Positions 42,315 through 50,311 of a DNA stretch of 55,501 bases are shown piece after piece. The notes under the pieces were generated by a model. It did no database searches, was not told where the DNA came from, and worked only from the letters and a program-made list of their open reading frames with translations. Source of the stretch: JBDTES01 sp039922435. GTDB lineage: Bacteria > Patescibacteriota > Saccharimonadia > Saccharimonadales > UBA4665. Location: the NCBI GenBank assembly GCA_039922435.1, contig JBDTES010000036.1, forward strand, positions 1-55,501. The letters are read 5' to 3'. The first letter of the stretch is position 1; each line of letters starts with the position of its first letter. A program made the translations under genes and the position numbers.

Positions 42315-43607
42315 ATGAAGCATTCTGTAGAAGAAATAGTATTAAAGAACGGCGCCAGGGGTTTACTGGTTCATGTTCCAGGCGCTACCGTGTTTGATGT
42401 CTACCTCAACTTTAGAGCCGGTGAATATCTAGTCGGTGATAATAAGTGGGAGACGCCGCACTTGATGGAGCACGTACTGCTCGGGGCTAATGATAAGTTC
42501 CCGCGGGCTCGTGATTTTCAGGCCGAAGTCGAGAAGAATGGTGCTTATAGTAACGCTTCGACCGATGTCTATGACATAGTTTATGAAGCTGAATGTGCTG
42601 ATTTTGAATGGGAACGGGTCCTAGATCTTCTGATTCTATCAATTACGCATCCACTCTTTTTGCAGGAAGAATTTGATGCCGAGGCTGGCAATGTACGCGA
42701 AGAGCTGGCTGCCAGGGCAAATAATCATTTTCGCCAGCTTGGGGCTGGGACGCGTCGAGCCTATGGTTTGGTGGCTGAGACCGATAAGCGGCGGCTAGAA
42801 CTAATGGATAATGTGGTACTTGATGATGTTCGTGAGCATTATCGGCGGACACACACTACTGATAACCTGCGTTTCGTGATTGCTGGCGATATCTCTTCGA
42901 AGCGCCGCAATCGAATTGCTAGTATGATTGATGGTATTCAATTACCAAGAGGCGAGCGGTTTGGTATGCCTGATGAGATTGTTAAAACTTTGCCAGCACC
43001 AGTTTGTATAGAAAATAAGACTATCGATAATATGTACTTCTATATTGATACGTTTATGAATCGTCGCATGGAAGAATCTGAAGTCGATGCTCTCGGCCTC
43101 GTCAATACCATACTTACCGAGACGTTGTATTCTAAGATTCTGGGTACGGCCCGGGAGCGTGGTCTAGTCTATGGCATGAACAGTGGCTATCAACAGATAA
43201 AACTCTCCAGTAACTGGTGGTTTGGTAGCCAGGTATCACCCAAAAACGCACCAGCTTTATTTGATATAGTGACTGAACAGCTCAACAATGTATTCCGTGG
43301 TGAGTTAGCCGAGGCTGATATCTTGGCCGCACAGGCATATTCACTGGGTCGGTTTCAGCGAGGTGCCCAGACCGTCTCTGGTGTTGCCAATGGCTATCTA
43401 AACAGATACTTTTTCGATGATTATGTTGATGATTATTATATGATTCCGGAGCGCATTAAAGCTGTTACTAAGCAATCGATTGTTGGTGTAGCCCGTTCCA
43501 TGTTTGGTGATAATATTGGCGGCCTGGGTGTTTATGGACAGTGTGACAGAGGAGTGGCAGCTGATTTAAATAAGAAGTTGACCGAATTGTGGCAGACTGC
43601 CCAATAA
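42315..43607 (+). CDS. M16 family zinc metallopeptidase
   Basis: 430 residues. The inverted zinc motif HLMEH lies at residues 49-53 and a Glu about 77 residues later (EAGNVREEL) is the third ligand. The active N-terminal domain is followed by the second, inactive half, as in PqqL/mitochondrial processing peptidase-like proteins of about 430 residues. Substrates are unknown. No signal peptide is seen. It lies between secA and prfB, starting 72 bp after secA and ending ten bases before prfB. Confidence 0.9.
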   Translation: MKHSVEEIVLKNGARGLLVHVPGATVFDVYLNFRAGEYLVGDNKWETPHLMEHVLLGANDKFPRARDFQAEVEKNGAYSNASTDVYDIVYEAECADFEWERVLDLLILSITHPLFLQEEFDAEAGNVREELAARANNHFRQLGAGTRRAYGLVAETDKRRLELMDNVVLDDVREHYRRTHTTDNLRFVIAGDISSKRRNRIASMIDGIQLPRGERFGMPDEIVKTLPAPVCIENKTIDNMYFYIDTFMNRRMEESEVDALGLVNTILTETLYSKILGTARERGLVYGMNSGYQQIKLSSNWWFGSQVSPKNAPALFDIVTEQLNNVFRGELAEADILAAQAYSLGRFQRGAQTVSGVANGYLNRYFFDDYVDDYYMIPERIKAVTKQSIVGVARSMFGDNIGGLGVYGQCDRGVAADLNKKLTELWQTAQ

Positions 43608-43616
43608 GGACTATTT

Positions 43617-44708
43617 ATGGGTAGCTTATCAGAGGTATTTCAACGGGCCGATCAGCTAAATCGGGCGTTAAAAGATGCTCTCCAAAAGATTGGTTTTGAA
43701 GATTTAGAGTCTCGTAAGAATAAACTAGACGACGAGGCCTCTAACCCTGATTTGTGGCAGGATTCTGAACGTGCCCAAACTGTTATGCGCGAGCAATCAC
43801 AGCTAGACAAGCATTTACAACCTTGGCAAAACCTGAGACGCTCGGTATTAGAAATTATGGAACTGGCTGCTATGAACGACGAGACTGTACTCGAAGGTTT
43901 GGAAGATCAACTCGAGAAAACTCAGTCGACATTTGATGACCTAAAAGAGGAATTAAAATTTAACGGCCCTTACGATAACCACAATGTAATTTTGGGATTA
44001 TATGCTGGGGCTGGTGGCACTGACGCCCAGGATTGGACAGCGATGCTACTACGGATGTACGTCCGCTACGCCGAGAAAGCCGGCTGGGCAGTAAATACGA
44101 TTGATGAATCGGCTGGCGAAGAAGCTGGCATTAAAAGTATCACACTCGAGATCTCTGGGCCATTTGCTTACGGCAAACTCAAAGGTGAACAGGGGGTGCA
44201 TCGGCTGGTTCGGCTTAGTCCATTTAATGCTGAGAGTCGTGAGACTAGTTTTGCCAAGGTCGAGATTGCGCCCAAAATCGATCAGCCCGAAGAGCTCGAG
44301 ATAGACGAAAAAGAACTCAAGATTGATGTTTATCGAAGTGGTGGCCACGGCGGCCAATCGGTCAATACGACCGATAGCGCAGTCCGGGTGACGCACTTGC
44401 CGACAGGTATCGTGGTAGCTATTCAGAATGAGCGCTCGCAGTTGCAGAACAAAGAGACCGCTATGTCGATACTACGCTCCAAACTAGCCCAATTACAGAT
44501 AGAGCAACACGCCGAAAAGGTCAGTGAATTAAAAGGCCCGAATGAGCAGGCTGCTTGGGGTAATCAAATCCGAAACTACGTCCTGCACCCTTACAAACAG
44601 GTCAAAGATCTTCGGACCGAATACACCTCGTCCGACCCAGACAAAGTACTAGATGGTGACCTCGAGCCCTTCATTGCTGCTTATCTAATCCACACCCTTG
44701 GGGCCTAA
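43617..44708 (+). CDS. prfB: Peptide chain release factor 2 (RF2), without programmed frameshift
   Basis: 363 residues in one frame. GGQ is in YRSGGHGGQSVNTTDSA and the RF2-type SPF tripeptide is in VRLSPFNAES. RF2 ends translation at UGA and UAA, which shows that UGA is a stop in this organism. The CTTTGAC frameshift site present near codon 26 in many bacteria is absent: the N-terminus reads straight through (ALKDALQKIGFEDLESRK). So the usual autoregulation is lost. ftsE-ftsX follow, separated by two hypotheticals. Confidence 0.96.
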   Translation: MGSLSEVFQRADQLNRALKDALQKIGFEDLESRKNKLDDEASNPDLWQDSERAQTVMREQSQLDKHLQPWQNLRRSVLEIMELAAMNDETVLEGLEDQLEKTQSTFDDLKEELKFNGPYDNHNVILGLYAGAGGTDAQDWTAMLLRMYVRYAEKAGWAVNTIDESAGEEAGIKSITLEISGPFAYGKLKGEQGVHRLVRLSPFNAESRETSFAKVEIAPKIDQPEELEIDEKELKIDVYRSGGHGGQSVNTTDSAVRVTHLPTGIVVAIQNERSQLQNKETAMSILRSKLAQLQIEQHAEKVSELKGPNEQAAWGNQIRNYVLHPYKQVKDLRTEYTSSDPDKVLDGDLEPFIAAYLIHTLGA

Positions 44709-44723
44709 ATGTGAGTATTAGCA

Positions 44724-45266
44724 ATGTCACAAACAGATAATAATATTGGTCTTAATAGACTTCCTGCAGTATATGATTCACTATCCAGCAAGGATCTATT
44801 GCAGCAGTTTTTCCCATTTGTTTGGCAACCAAGACTAAAGGCAGTTATGTGGTTCAATATTTTGAGCCGTAGTCCTGAGCAAGACGAAGCTTCACAGCAG
44901 TTGCTCGACGATCGTATGCGATTAGTGGCTAAATATTGCATAATGTCGCCGGGGGTTTCTACGCAAGTTGATGGGCTGATCAACTGGCGAGTACCGGAAG
45001 TTTTCAATGTAGTGCATGATTCAGAAGCTGACGATTTAGAAAAAGTACAGGGTCAGTTTGAGACTGCTATTCTGGGTATTTCGGCTGGTACGGAATATCA
45101 AAAGTCGTGGATCCACGCCTCTGGGATAATTGTACCTGGATCGTATCCGACCAAAAGGTTTGCGAATGCGTTCCGGACGACGCCAGAGCTCTTTCTGCAA
45201 CGATTAAAACACTATAGCTTAGTAGGTCCAGCCGTATTAGCACGTACGGGGCCATACCTTACATAA
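44724..45266 (+). CDS. Hypothetical protein, possibly truncated
   Basis: 180 residues, starting MSQTDNNIGLNRLPAVYDSLSSKDLL. No membrane helix, signal peptide or known motif is visible; the middle part has QQLLDDRMRLVAKY. The TAA stop may be a recent event: the same frame continues downstream with protein-like sequence broken by further stops (see 45267-45593). It starts 15 bases after prfB and is probably read from that transcript. Confidence 0.6.
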   Translation: MSQTDNNIGLNRLPAVYDSLSSKDLLQQFFPFVWQPRLKAVMWFNILSRSPEQDEASQQLLDDRMRLVAKYCIMSPGVSTQVDGLINWRVPEVFNVVHDSEADDLEKVQGQFETAILGISAGTEYQKSWIHASGIIVPGSYPTKRFANAFRTTPELFLQRLKHYSLVGPAVLARTGPYLT

Positions 45267-45593
45267 ATTTCTACTAAACGATGTGATATAGGTAATCTGG
45301 CGGTAGGAGAAACTTGGAAGATATCGGCAGTAGGAGAAGATCTTGTAGATTTTACTCTTGGTATTTTAGAGTCTCACCAAAAGTACGCCGAGGGGTGAAT
45401 TAGCTGACCCTTACAGGGTGGTACAGAATATGATGAAATATTATTGTATCTAAGTGAAAGTGGGGCGGGAGTAGGTCTAAACGTGAGGATATATGATGAT
45501 ACTGGCTTTGGGGATACCTTCTAGGGTTATTATAGTAATATGTCTTATGGTTACAATCTTGGGTTTAGTGTTAGGACTATTTGTGATAGTTGA
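45267..45593 (+). pseudogene. Decayed downstream extension of the preceding hypothetical gene
   Basis: The reading frame of the 180-residue gene continues unshifted past TAA (45264), with stops TGA at 45396, TGA at 45405, TAG at 45522 and TGA at 45591. Between the stops it encodes coherent, protein-like stretches: ETWKISAVGEDLVDFTLG, EYDEILLYLSESGAGVGLN and SYGYNLGFSVRTICDS. No start codon or ribosome binding site opens these pieces. The simplest reading is a gene of about 290 codons whose C-terminal third is decaying by point mutation, not by frameshift. The use of all three stop codons argues against recoding. Confidence 0.45.
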
Positions 45594-45599
45594 TTGGGT

Positions 45600-46094
45600 C
45601 TATTTAAGGTCGAATCTAGTGGTCTTAAATCCTAGATTTATTATTAGGTAGCTTGGTGTTTGAGTGCTATTGATGTCGTAATTCTTAGGTGGATTCTGTA
45701 TTCCAATACACACGAGAGGGAATGAGCGTTTCTCGTATGGTCTTATGTCGCCGTTGTCTAAAATATTTGGTGCAGCGTAACAGAAAGTCCCATGTGAAGT
45801 ATGTAGCTGCATAGGGGGAGGGCCAGTAGGTACGGGGCCTCCCCCTATGCCAAGCCAGTCTATTAGTTCTGTGGTATTTTTTATATTTTTTACAGTAAGG
45901 TAGGTCTTACAGGTTGTAGGACTATTACAGTCGGCTTGTCGCACGGTGAACTTTAGTTGGGGGCGTTGCAGATACGAGAGGAGAAATACCCCCGCAAATA
46001 TTAGTAGGTAGGCTATGATCACGATGATACCTAACCGGCGGAAGATTCGGGCTCTTTTAGTGGTTGCCTTTTTTAGTCGTGGCAGCTTTATCAC
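45600..46094 (-). CDS. Membrane-anchored extracellular protein with two Cys pairs
   Basis: 164 residues. A Lys/Arg-rich start (KLPRLKKATTKRARIFRR) precedes one membrane helix (about 21-43, IIVIIAYLLIFAGVFLLSYL). The outer domain has DCNSPTTCKTYLTVKN, then HGTFCYAAPN and PLVCIGIQ, four cysteines fit for two disulfides, with a Gly/Pro-rich stretch (GGGPVPTGPPP). It may be a small surface or pilus-associated protein; I recognise no family. It is transcribed away from ftsE. Confidence 0.72.
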   Translation of the reverse strand: MIKLPRLKKATTKRARIFRRLGIIVIIAYLLIFAGVFLLSYLQRPQLKFTVRQADCNSPTTCKTYLTVKNIKNTTELIDWLGIGGGPVPTGPPPMQLHTSHGTFCYAAPNILDNGDIRPYEKRSFPLVCIGIQNPPKNYDINSTQTPSYLIINLGFKTTRFDLK

Positions 46095-46144
46095 AGTTAA
46101 CAGTTTACCATGTCAGTTGGCCGGCATAGCTGGCTGGGCCATGC

Positions 46145-46150
46145 TATAAT
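46145..46150 (+). promoter_or_regulatory. Extended -10 box of ftsE
   Basis: TGC-TATAAT ends seven bases before the ATG at 46158; this sets the start and implies a leaderless message. Confidence 0.65.
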
Positions 46151-46157
46151 AGTGCTA

Positions 46158-46865
46158 ATGATTCTGTTGGATCGGGTAACGAAGACATATTCTAAAAACT
46201 TGGGCGCGGCGCTGGATAGCGTTAGTCTGCACGTCGAGGCTAAAGAGTTTGCTATTGTAGTCGGGCCGAGCGGGGCCGGTAAGACTACTTTACTACGGCT
46301 TTTGACCCGGGAGGAAAGACCGACTAGTGGCAAGATTATCATTGGTGGAATTGATTACGATAAGCTGCACGACCGAGATATACCGCTGCTACGACGTAAA
46401 ATTGGTGTTGTTTTCCAGGATTTTAAGCTTCTACCGAACCGCAATGTCTTCGAGAACGTCGCTTTTGCACTAGAGATCGTTGGTGCTTCGGCTAAAGAGA
46501 TTGATCATACGGTCCCAAAAGTACTAGATATTGTTGGTCTCAAGGGTAAAGAAAAGAATATGCCAGTCGAGCTGTCTGGTGGAGAACGTCAGCGGGTAGC
46601 GATTGCTCGAGCGATTGTCCGTCAGCCTAAGATTCTAATTGCTGATGAGCCAACCGGCAATTTGGACCCAAAGCATGCTTGGGATGTCATTAAGGTACTT
46701 CAAAAGATTAATCGCTATGGTACCACCGTGCTACTAACGACCCATAATCAGGAGATCGTTAATAAGTTGCAACGCCGCGTCGTTACGATGCGTCATGGCA
46801 AGATTGCTAGCGACAGAGCTATTGGCGGCTATGAAAATGAATCGGAAGATATCGATGGGGCGTAG
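46158..46865 (+). CDS. ftsE: Cell division ATP-binding protein FtsE
   Basis: 235 residues from the ATG at 46158 (MILLDRVTKTY). Walker A is GPSGAGKTT (36-44), the Q-loop is VFQDFKLL, the signature is ELSGGERQRVAIARA and Walker B is LIADEPTGNLD. With FtsX it forms an ABC unit that does not transport but opens peptidoglycan hydrolases at the septum. The in-frame upstream ATG at 46110 is unlikely, since the promoter lies between the two. The C-terminus overlaps ftsX. Confidence 0.96.
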   Translation: MILLDRVTKTYSKNLGAALDSVSLHVEAKEFAIVVGPSGAGKTTLLRLLTREERPTSGKIIIGGIDYDKLHDRDIPLLRRKIGVVFQDFKLLPNRNVFENVAFALEIVGASAKEIDHTVPKVLDIVGLKGKEKNMPVELSGGERQRVAIARAIVRQPKILIADEPTGNLDPKHAWDVIKVLQKINRYGTTVLLTTHNQEIVNKLQRRVVTMRHGKIASDRAIGGYENESEDIDGA

Positions 46866-47805
46866 ATTTATAACTCTAGGCAGGGTAGTCCGTACGGGCG
46901 CGGTTAACTTTATTCGCAATGCCTGGCTAGCCGTAGCTGCTATGGCGATTATGGTGGTTACACTTACGATTATTCTGTTTTCGCTAATTATCAACGCCAC
47001 GTTTAGTCACACCGTCGATCAGATTGCTGGGCAGGTTGATGTCTCGGTCTTTCTTAAGGATTCGGTTAGCGATGCCGAAGCTAAGAATCTTGTTAAGGAT
47101 ATTGAGAAACAATCTGATGTTAAAAAGGTTGAGTATTTAAACAAAGACCAAGCCAAGCAGCGATTTATTAGCCAGAACGAAGGCAACCAGAGTTTGCAAT
47201 CAGCTGTTCTAGAAGCTGGTAACCCGATTCCGGCGACAATCCACGTTTATCCGGTTGATCTCAACCAAATTAAGCCAATCGAATCGTTTTTGACTAAGCC
47301 AGATATCAAACAGCTCCAGACATCAGATTCACCATCGTACCAGGGTGATCGTAAGGCGGCTATCGATAACATTACCCATGCTACCAATATACTTAGTCGA
47401 GCTGGTTTAGTGGCAATGGTTGTATTTACGATTATCTCAGTGCTAATAATCTTTAACACGATTCGGATGGCAATATTTAATCGCCGCGACGAACTACAAA
47501 TTATGCGCCTACTCGGTGCCACTACTGGTTATATCAGAGGGCCATTTGTGGTCGAGACAATTATCTACGGTATCTTGTCGGCCGTAATCTCTATCTTGAT
47601 AGCTAACGCTTTATTTGTAACGGCTAGCTCGTCGTTGCAGGCTAGTAGCTTGGGACTTCTTGATATCGGTTATTCGCAGACTTATTTCGAAAAGCATTAC
47701 TGGATTCTTTTGGCCATGCAGCTAGCGCTTGGTATAATTATTGGAGCCGCTTCATCTATAATTGCGACCCAGCGGTATCTCAAATTCAAAACGTCAAAGA
47801 AATAA
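46855..47805 (+). CDS. ftsX: Cell division protein FtsX
   Basis: 316 residues from the ATG at 46855, chosen because GGAAGA lies 8-9 bases upstream and because FtsX usually starts just before RRFITLGRVVRTG. ATGs at 46831 and 46837 are alternatives. One membrane helix (about 22-42) is followed by an extracellular loop domain, then three C-terminal helices of the FtsX/MacB type. The extracellular loop recruits the hydrolase, which here is probably the CHAP protein encoded directly downstream. Confidence 0.93.
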   Translation: MGRRFITLGRVVRTGAVNFIRNAWLAVAAMAIMVVTLTIILFSLIINATFSHTVDQIAGQVDVSVFLKDSVSDAEAKNLVKDIEKQSDVKKVEYLNKDQAKQRFISQNEGNQSLQSAVLEAGNPIPATIHVYPVDLNQIKPIESFLTKPDIKQLQTSDSPSYQGDRKAAIDNITHATNILSRAGLVAMVVFTIISVLIIFNTIRMAIFNRRDELQIMRLLGATTGYIRGPFVVETIIYGILSAVISILIANALFVTASSSLQASSLGLLDIGYSQTYFEKHYWILLAMQLALGIIIGAASSIIATQRYLKFKTSKK

Positions 47806-47951
47806 CATAAACAGATAGAGCAGAGTAATAACAGGTAAGTTATTCTCTATTATCTGCTCGGTGGGTTCTCTGCCCGCCATAAATGGGGGAGGGGTGGATG
47901 ATTTTGGGTGGACATGCTACAATTAAAGAGCTAAAGCTAAAAACAAAAATT
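47806..47951. other. Hairpin-rich gap before the CHAP hydrolase gene
   Basis: GAGCAGA (about 47818) pairs with TCTGCTC (about 47854), with inner GTAATAA/TTATT pairing, and GGTGGG/CCCGCC (47861-47879) forms a second stem. TACAAT at 47919-47924 is a possible -10 box, which would give a leader of about 28 nt. The hairpins may terminate ftsEX before this promoter. Confidence 0.4.
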
Positions 47952-49166
47952 ATGATTAAAAAACTCGGTTTAGGATCTCTGTTTCGTCGCCAGGTAATTT
48001 TGCTGGCAGTGATTAGCTTTGTGCTAGTTGCGGCGCCGATGATACCAAGCCTACGTGGTCTAGTGGCGGCCGATAAGTATGATGATCAAATTAACGATTT
48101 AAAGCAGCAGAATGCCTCAATTCAGGGTACGGTAGATGGGCTAGTTTCGCAGGCTAGCAGCTATCAAGATTCTATAAATAAGCTTCAGCAGCAGATAAAC
48201 GGTTTACAGAGTTCCATAAATGCTAATCAGGCACAGCAAGCTAGCTTGCAGCAACAGATTGAGGATGCTGAGGCTCAGATTGTCAAGCAGAAAGCCTTCC
48301 TAGCTAGTGATATTAAGGCTATGTATGTCGATGGTACACCGTCGACTCTTGAGATGCTGGCTACTAGTAAGAGCCTGAGTAGTTTTGTTGATAAGCAGGA
48401 ATACCGCTCTAGTGTCCAGAATAAGTTGCAGGCTACCCTCAACGAGATAGCTGCGCTTAAAGAACAGCTCAATACCAAAAAGGCTAGTGTTGACCAGCTT
48501 TTGAGTGAGGAGAAGTCTCAACAAGATCAGCTAGCTGGTGCGCGTTCTCAGCAGGCTGGCTTGCTTAGTTATAACCAGAGCCAACAGGATACTTATAATC
48601 AACAGATGAAAGCTAATGACCTAAAAGTGACTCAGTTGCGGGCTGAGGCTGCTGCCGCCAACCGTCGAGGCCTAGGTTCGGGCTCGTTGAGTGCTGGAGA
48701 CCCTAATCATGGTGGCTACCCAGGTAATCTGGCTAATTCCTACATGGACTCACTGACTGATCCGTGGGGTATGTATAACCGCGAGTGTGTCAGTTATACG
48801 GCTTGGAAAGTCTACCAAACATATGGCTATATGCCCTATTGGGGTGGTATCGGTAATGCTTGGCAGTGGGCGTTTAGTGGCTGGCAATATTCAGACGGTA
48901 CTCAGGCTTATGGCAATTATACTGGCACGACTTGGCATACTGCTAATGCCGATGCGGCAGGTATTCCGACAGGTTCTGAGCCTCGAGCAAACTCGGTAGC
49001 CATATGGAACAATAGTCGGTACGGCCACGCTATGTGGGTCGAGGCAGTCTATGGTGATGGCAGTATTCTAGTGAGCCAGTATAACTTTAGCTACAATGGC
49101 ACATATAGCGAGTGGCATGTTCCGGCGTCAACCGCTAGCACTTTCCGCTATATTTACTTCCATTAG
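47952..49166 (+). CDS. Secreted coiled-coil CHAP-domain peptidoglycan hydrolase (PcsB/CwlO-like)
   Basis: 404 residues from the ATG at 47952. A signal peptide (RRQVILLAVISFVLVAAPM) is followed by a long coiled coil (about 45-250, Gln/Leu-rich). A linker (GSGSLSAGDPNHGGYPG) leads to a CHAP domain with the catalytic Cys in NRECVSYTAW and His in YGHAMWVEAV. PcsB and RipC-type enzymes with this layout are activated by FtsEX through their coiled coil. Its position right after ftsX supports that pairing. The upstream in-frame start at 47883 would precede the promoter and is rejected. Confidence 0.93.
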   Translation: MIKKLGLGSLFRRQVILLAVISFVLVAAPMIPSLRGLVAADKYDDQINDLKQQNASIQGTVDGLVSQASSYQDSINKLQQQINGLQSSINANQAQQASLQQQIEDAEAQIVKQKAFLASDIKAMYVDGTPSTLEMLATSKSLSSFVDKQEYRSSVQNKLQATLNEIAALKEQLNTKKASVDQLLSEEKSQQDQLAGARSQQAGLLSYNQSQQDTYNQQMKANDLKVTQLRAEAAAANRRGLGSGSLSAGDPNHGGYPGNLANSYMDSLTDPWGMYNRECVSYTAWKVYQTYGYMPYWGGIGNAWQWAFSGWQYSDGTQAYGNYTGTTWHTANADAAGIPTGSEPRANSVAIWNNSRYGHAMWVEAVYGDGSILVSQYNFSYNGTYSEWHVPASTASTFRYIYFH

Positions 49167-49207
49167 GCCCTGGCCCCGTAAGCCCTAAGTAGTTTACTCG
49201 AATAGAT

Positions 49208-50230
49208 TTAACGGTGACGTAGAGCTTTATAGACAGCCAAAGCTTTGTACTTGAACGGTTGGTAGATCAGATCAATTGGATTCTTGTGAATGGCTTCATA
49301 GCCTCCAAAACGCCTTTTAAAGTCAGTTACACCGCCCAGATGCTTACTTTTGACTGGGTCAGTTATGCCGCCAAAGTTAAGAATACTTAGGCCGCGCCTC
49401 TTAGCTTCTTGAATAGCTTGCCAGATTAGATAGTAGGCTGGAGCAATCTTGCGAAAGTTATTTGAAGAACCGGCGTAGACATAGTGTAGCTGTTTGTCGT
49501 ATTCCACAAACAGGGCTACGGCGGCTGGCTGGCCATTGATTGTACAGATAGTTACGAATCCATCAGCTTTATTTAATGACTTGAAGACCGACTGATAATA
49601 GTTGAGATTCATTATTCCAAAATCACTACGCTCGGCCGTAGCTTTCATTAGGTCGTAGAAAGTCTCTATTGGTGCTTCAGCGGGGGTATACAGTTGGAAT
49701 TTGGTGCTAGCTCGTTCAGCTAGTCGGACATTATAGCGGGCATGTTTATGAAAGCCGGCCCATAGTTCGGTAGCTGACGGACTTATATCTAGTAACCATT
49801 CGGCCCGAGGCTGTAAACTGGCCATAGCCGTCATCGAATTCGATGCTAGCTTTACTCTTGGTAGGCCACCTAATAGATTATTATCAACTCTCACAAAGGT
49901 ACTGCCCATCCGCTCGGCTATTGGCTTAAAAAAAGTTCGTAAACTTTCTAATATTTCGGATGATGTTTCGGGTAGTAATGGTCCATATGGACAATACAAG
50001 AAGTTGCCGAGTCTAGAAGGCAAGTCGTAGCGGATAGCTAGCCCAGCCCCAACAGGATGTGAATCTTGGCTTATTACAAAGTAAATGACTATTTTCCCAG
50101 CGGCTTGTTGCCATCGCCCGTAAAGTGGTGATTGTAAGAATGTTGCTGCTACCTTGAGTTTAGGCTGCAATTTCTTTAGTGCAATCTCATAGTCTGTGAT
50201 GGAACATTCGTTTGTCGTAAGTATAGCCAT
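49208..50230 (-). CDS. FemAB-like aminoacyltransferase
   Basis: 340 residues of the tandem GNAT fold used by FemA/FemX/MurM enzymes. RVDNNLLGG..., WAGFHKHARYNVRLAER, and the C-terminal PAYYLIWQAIQEAKRRG and FKRRFGGYEAIHK match the FemABX pattern. These enzymes transfer amino acids from tRNA to the lipid II side chain to build cross-bridges. The hydrophilic N-terminus indicates a cytoplasmic enzyme working at the membrane. The neighbours are hydrolase and CtpA, all wall-related. The amino acid used is unknown. Confidence 0.88.
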   Translation of the reverse strand: MAILTTNECSITDYEIALKKLQPKLKVAATFLQSPLYGRWQQAAGKIVIYFVISQDSHPVGAGLAIRYDLPSRLGNFLYCPYGPLLPETSSEILESLRTFFKPIAERMGSTFVRVDNNLLGGLPRVKLASNSMTAMASLQPRAEWLLDISPSATELWAGFHKHARYNVRLAERASTKFQLYTPAEAPIETFYDLMKATAERSDFGIMNLNYYQSVFKSLNKADGFVTICTINGQPAAVALFVEYDKQLHYVYAGSSNNFRKIAPAYYLIWQAIQEAKRRGLSILNFGGITDPVKSKHLGGVTDFKRRFGGYEAIHKNPIDLIYQPFKYKALAVYKALRHR

Positions 50231-50297
50231 ATCTTAAGCGGCATTGTAACCAACCAGAGAGGTACTGTAAAGACCTGCTTAAGCCAAGGTGCTATGC

Positions 50298-50303
50298 TAT
50301 AAT
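50298..50303 (+). promoter_or_regulatory. Extended -10 box of the S41 protease gene
   Basis: TGC-TATAAT ends eight bases before the ATG at 50312, with GTG at 50309 in between as an alternative; leaderless initiation is likely. Confidence 0.6.
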
Positions 50304-50311
50304 CTCTAGTG

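Noticed and set aside
44724..45593. Stop-codon recoding in the hypothetical gene
   Set aside because: TAA, TAG and TGA all occur in the frame, and intact RF1 and RF2 genes are present in this window.
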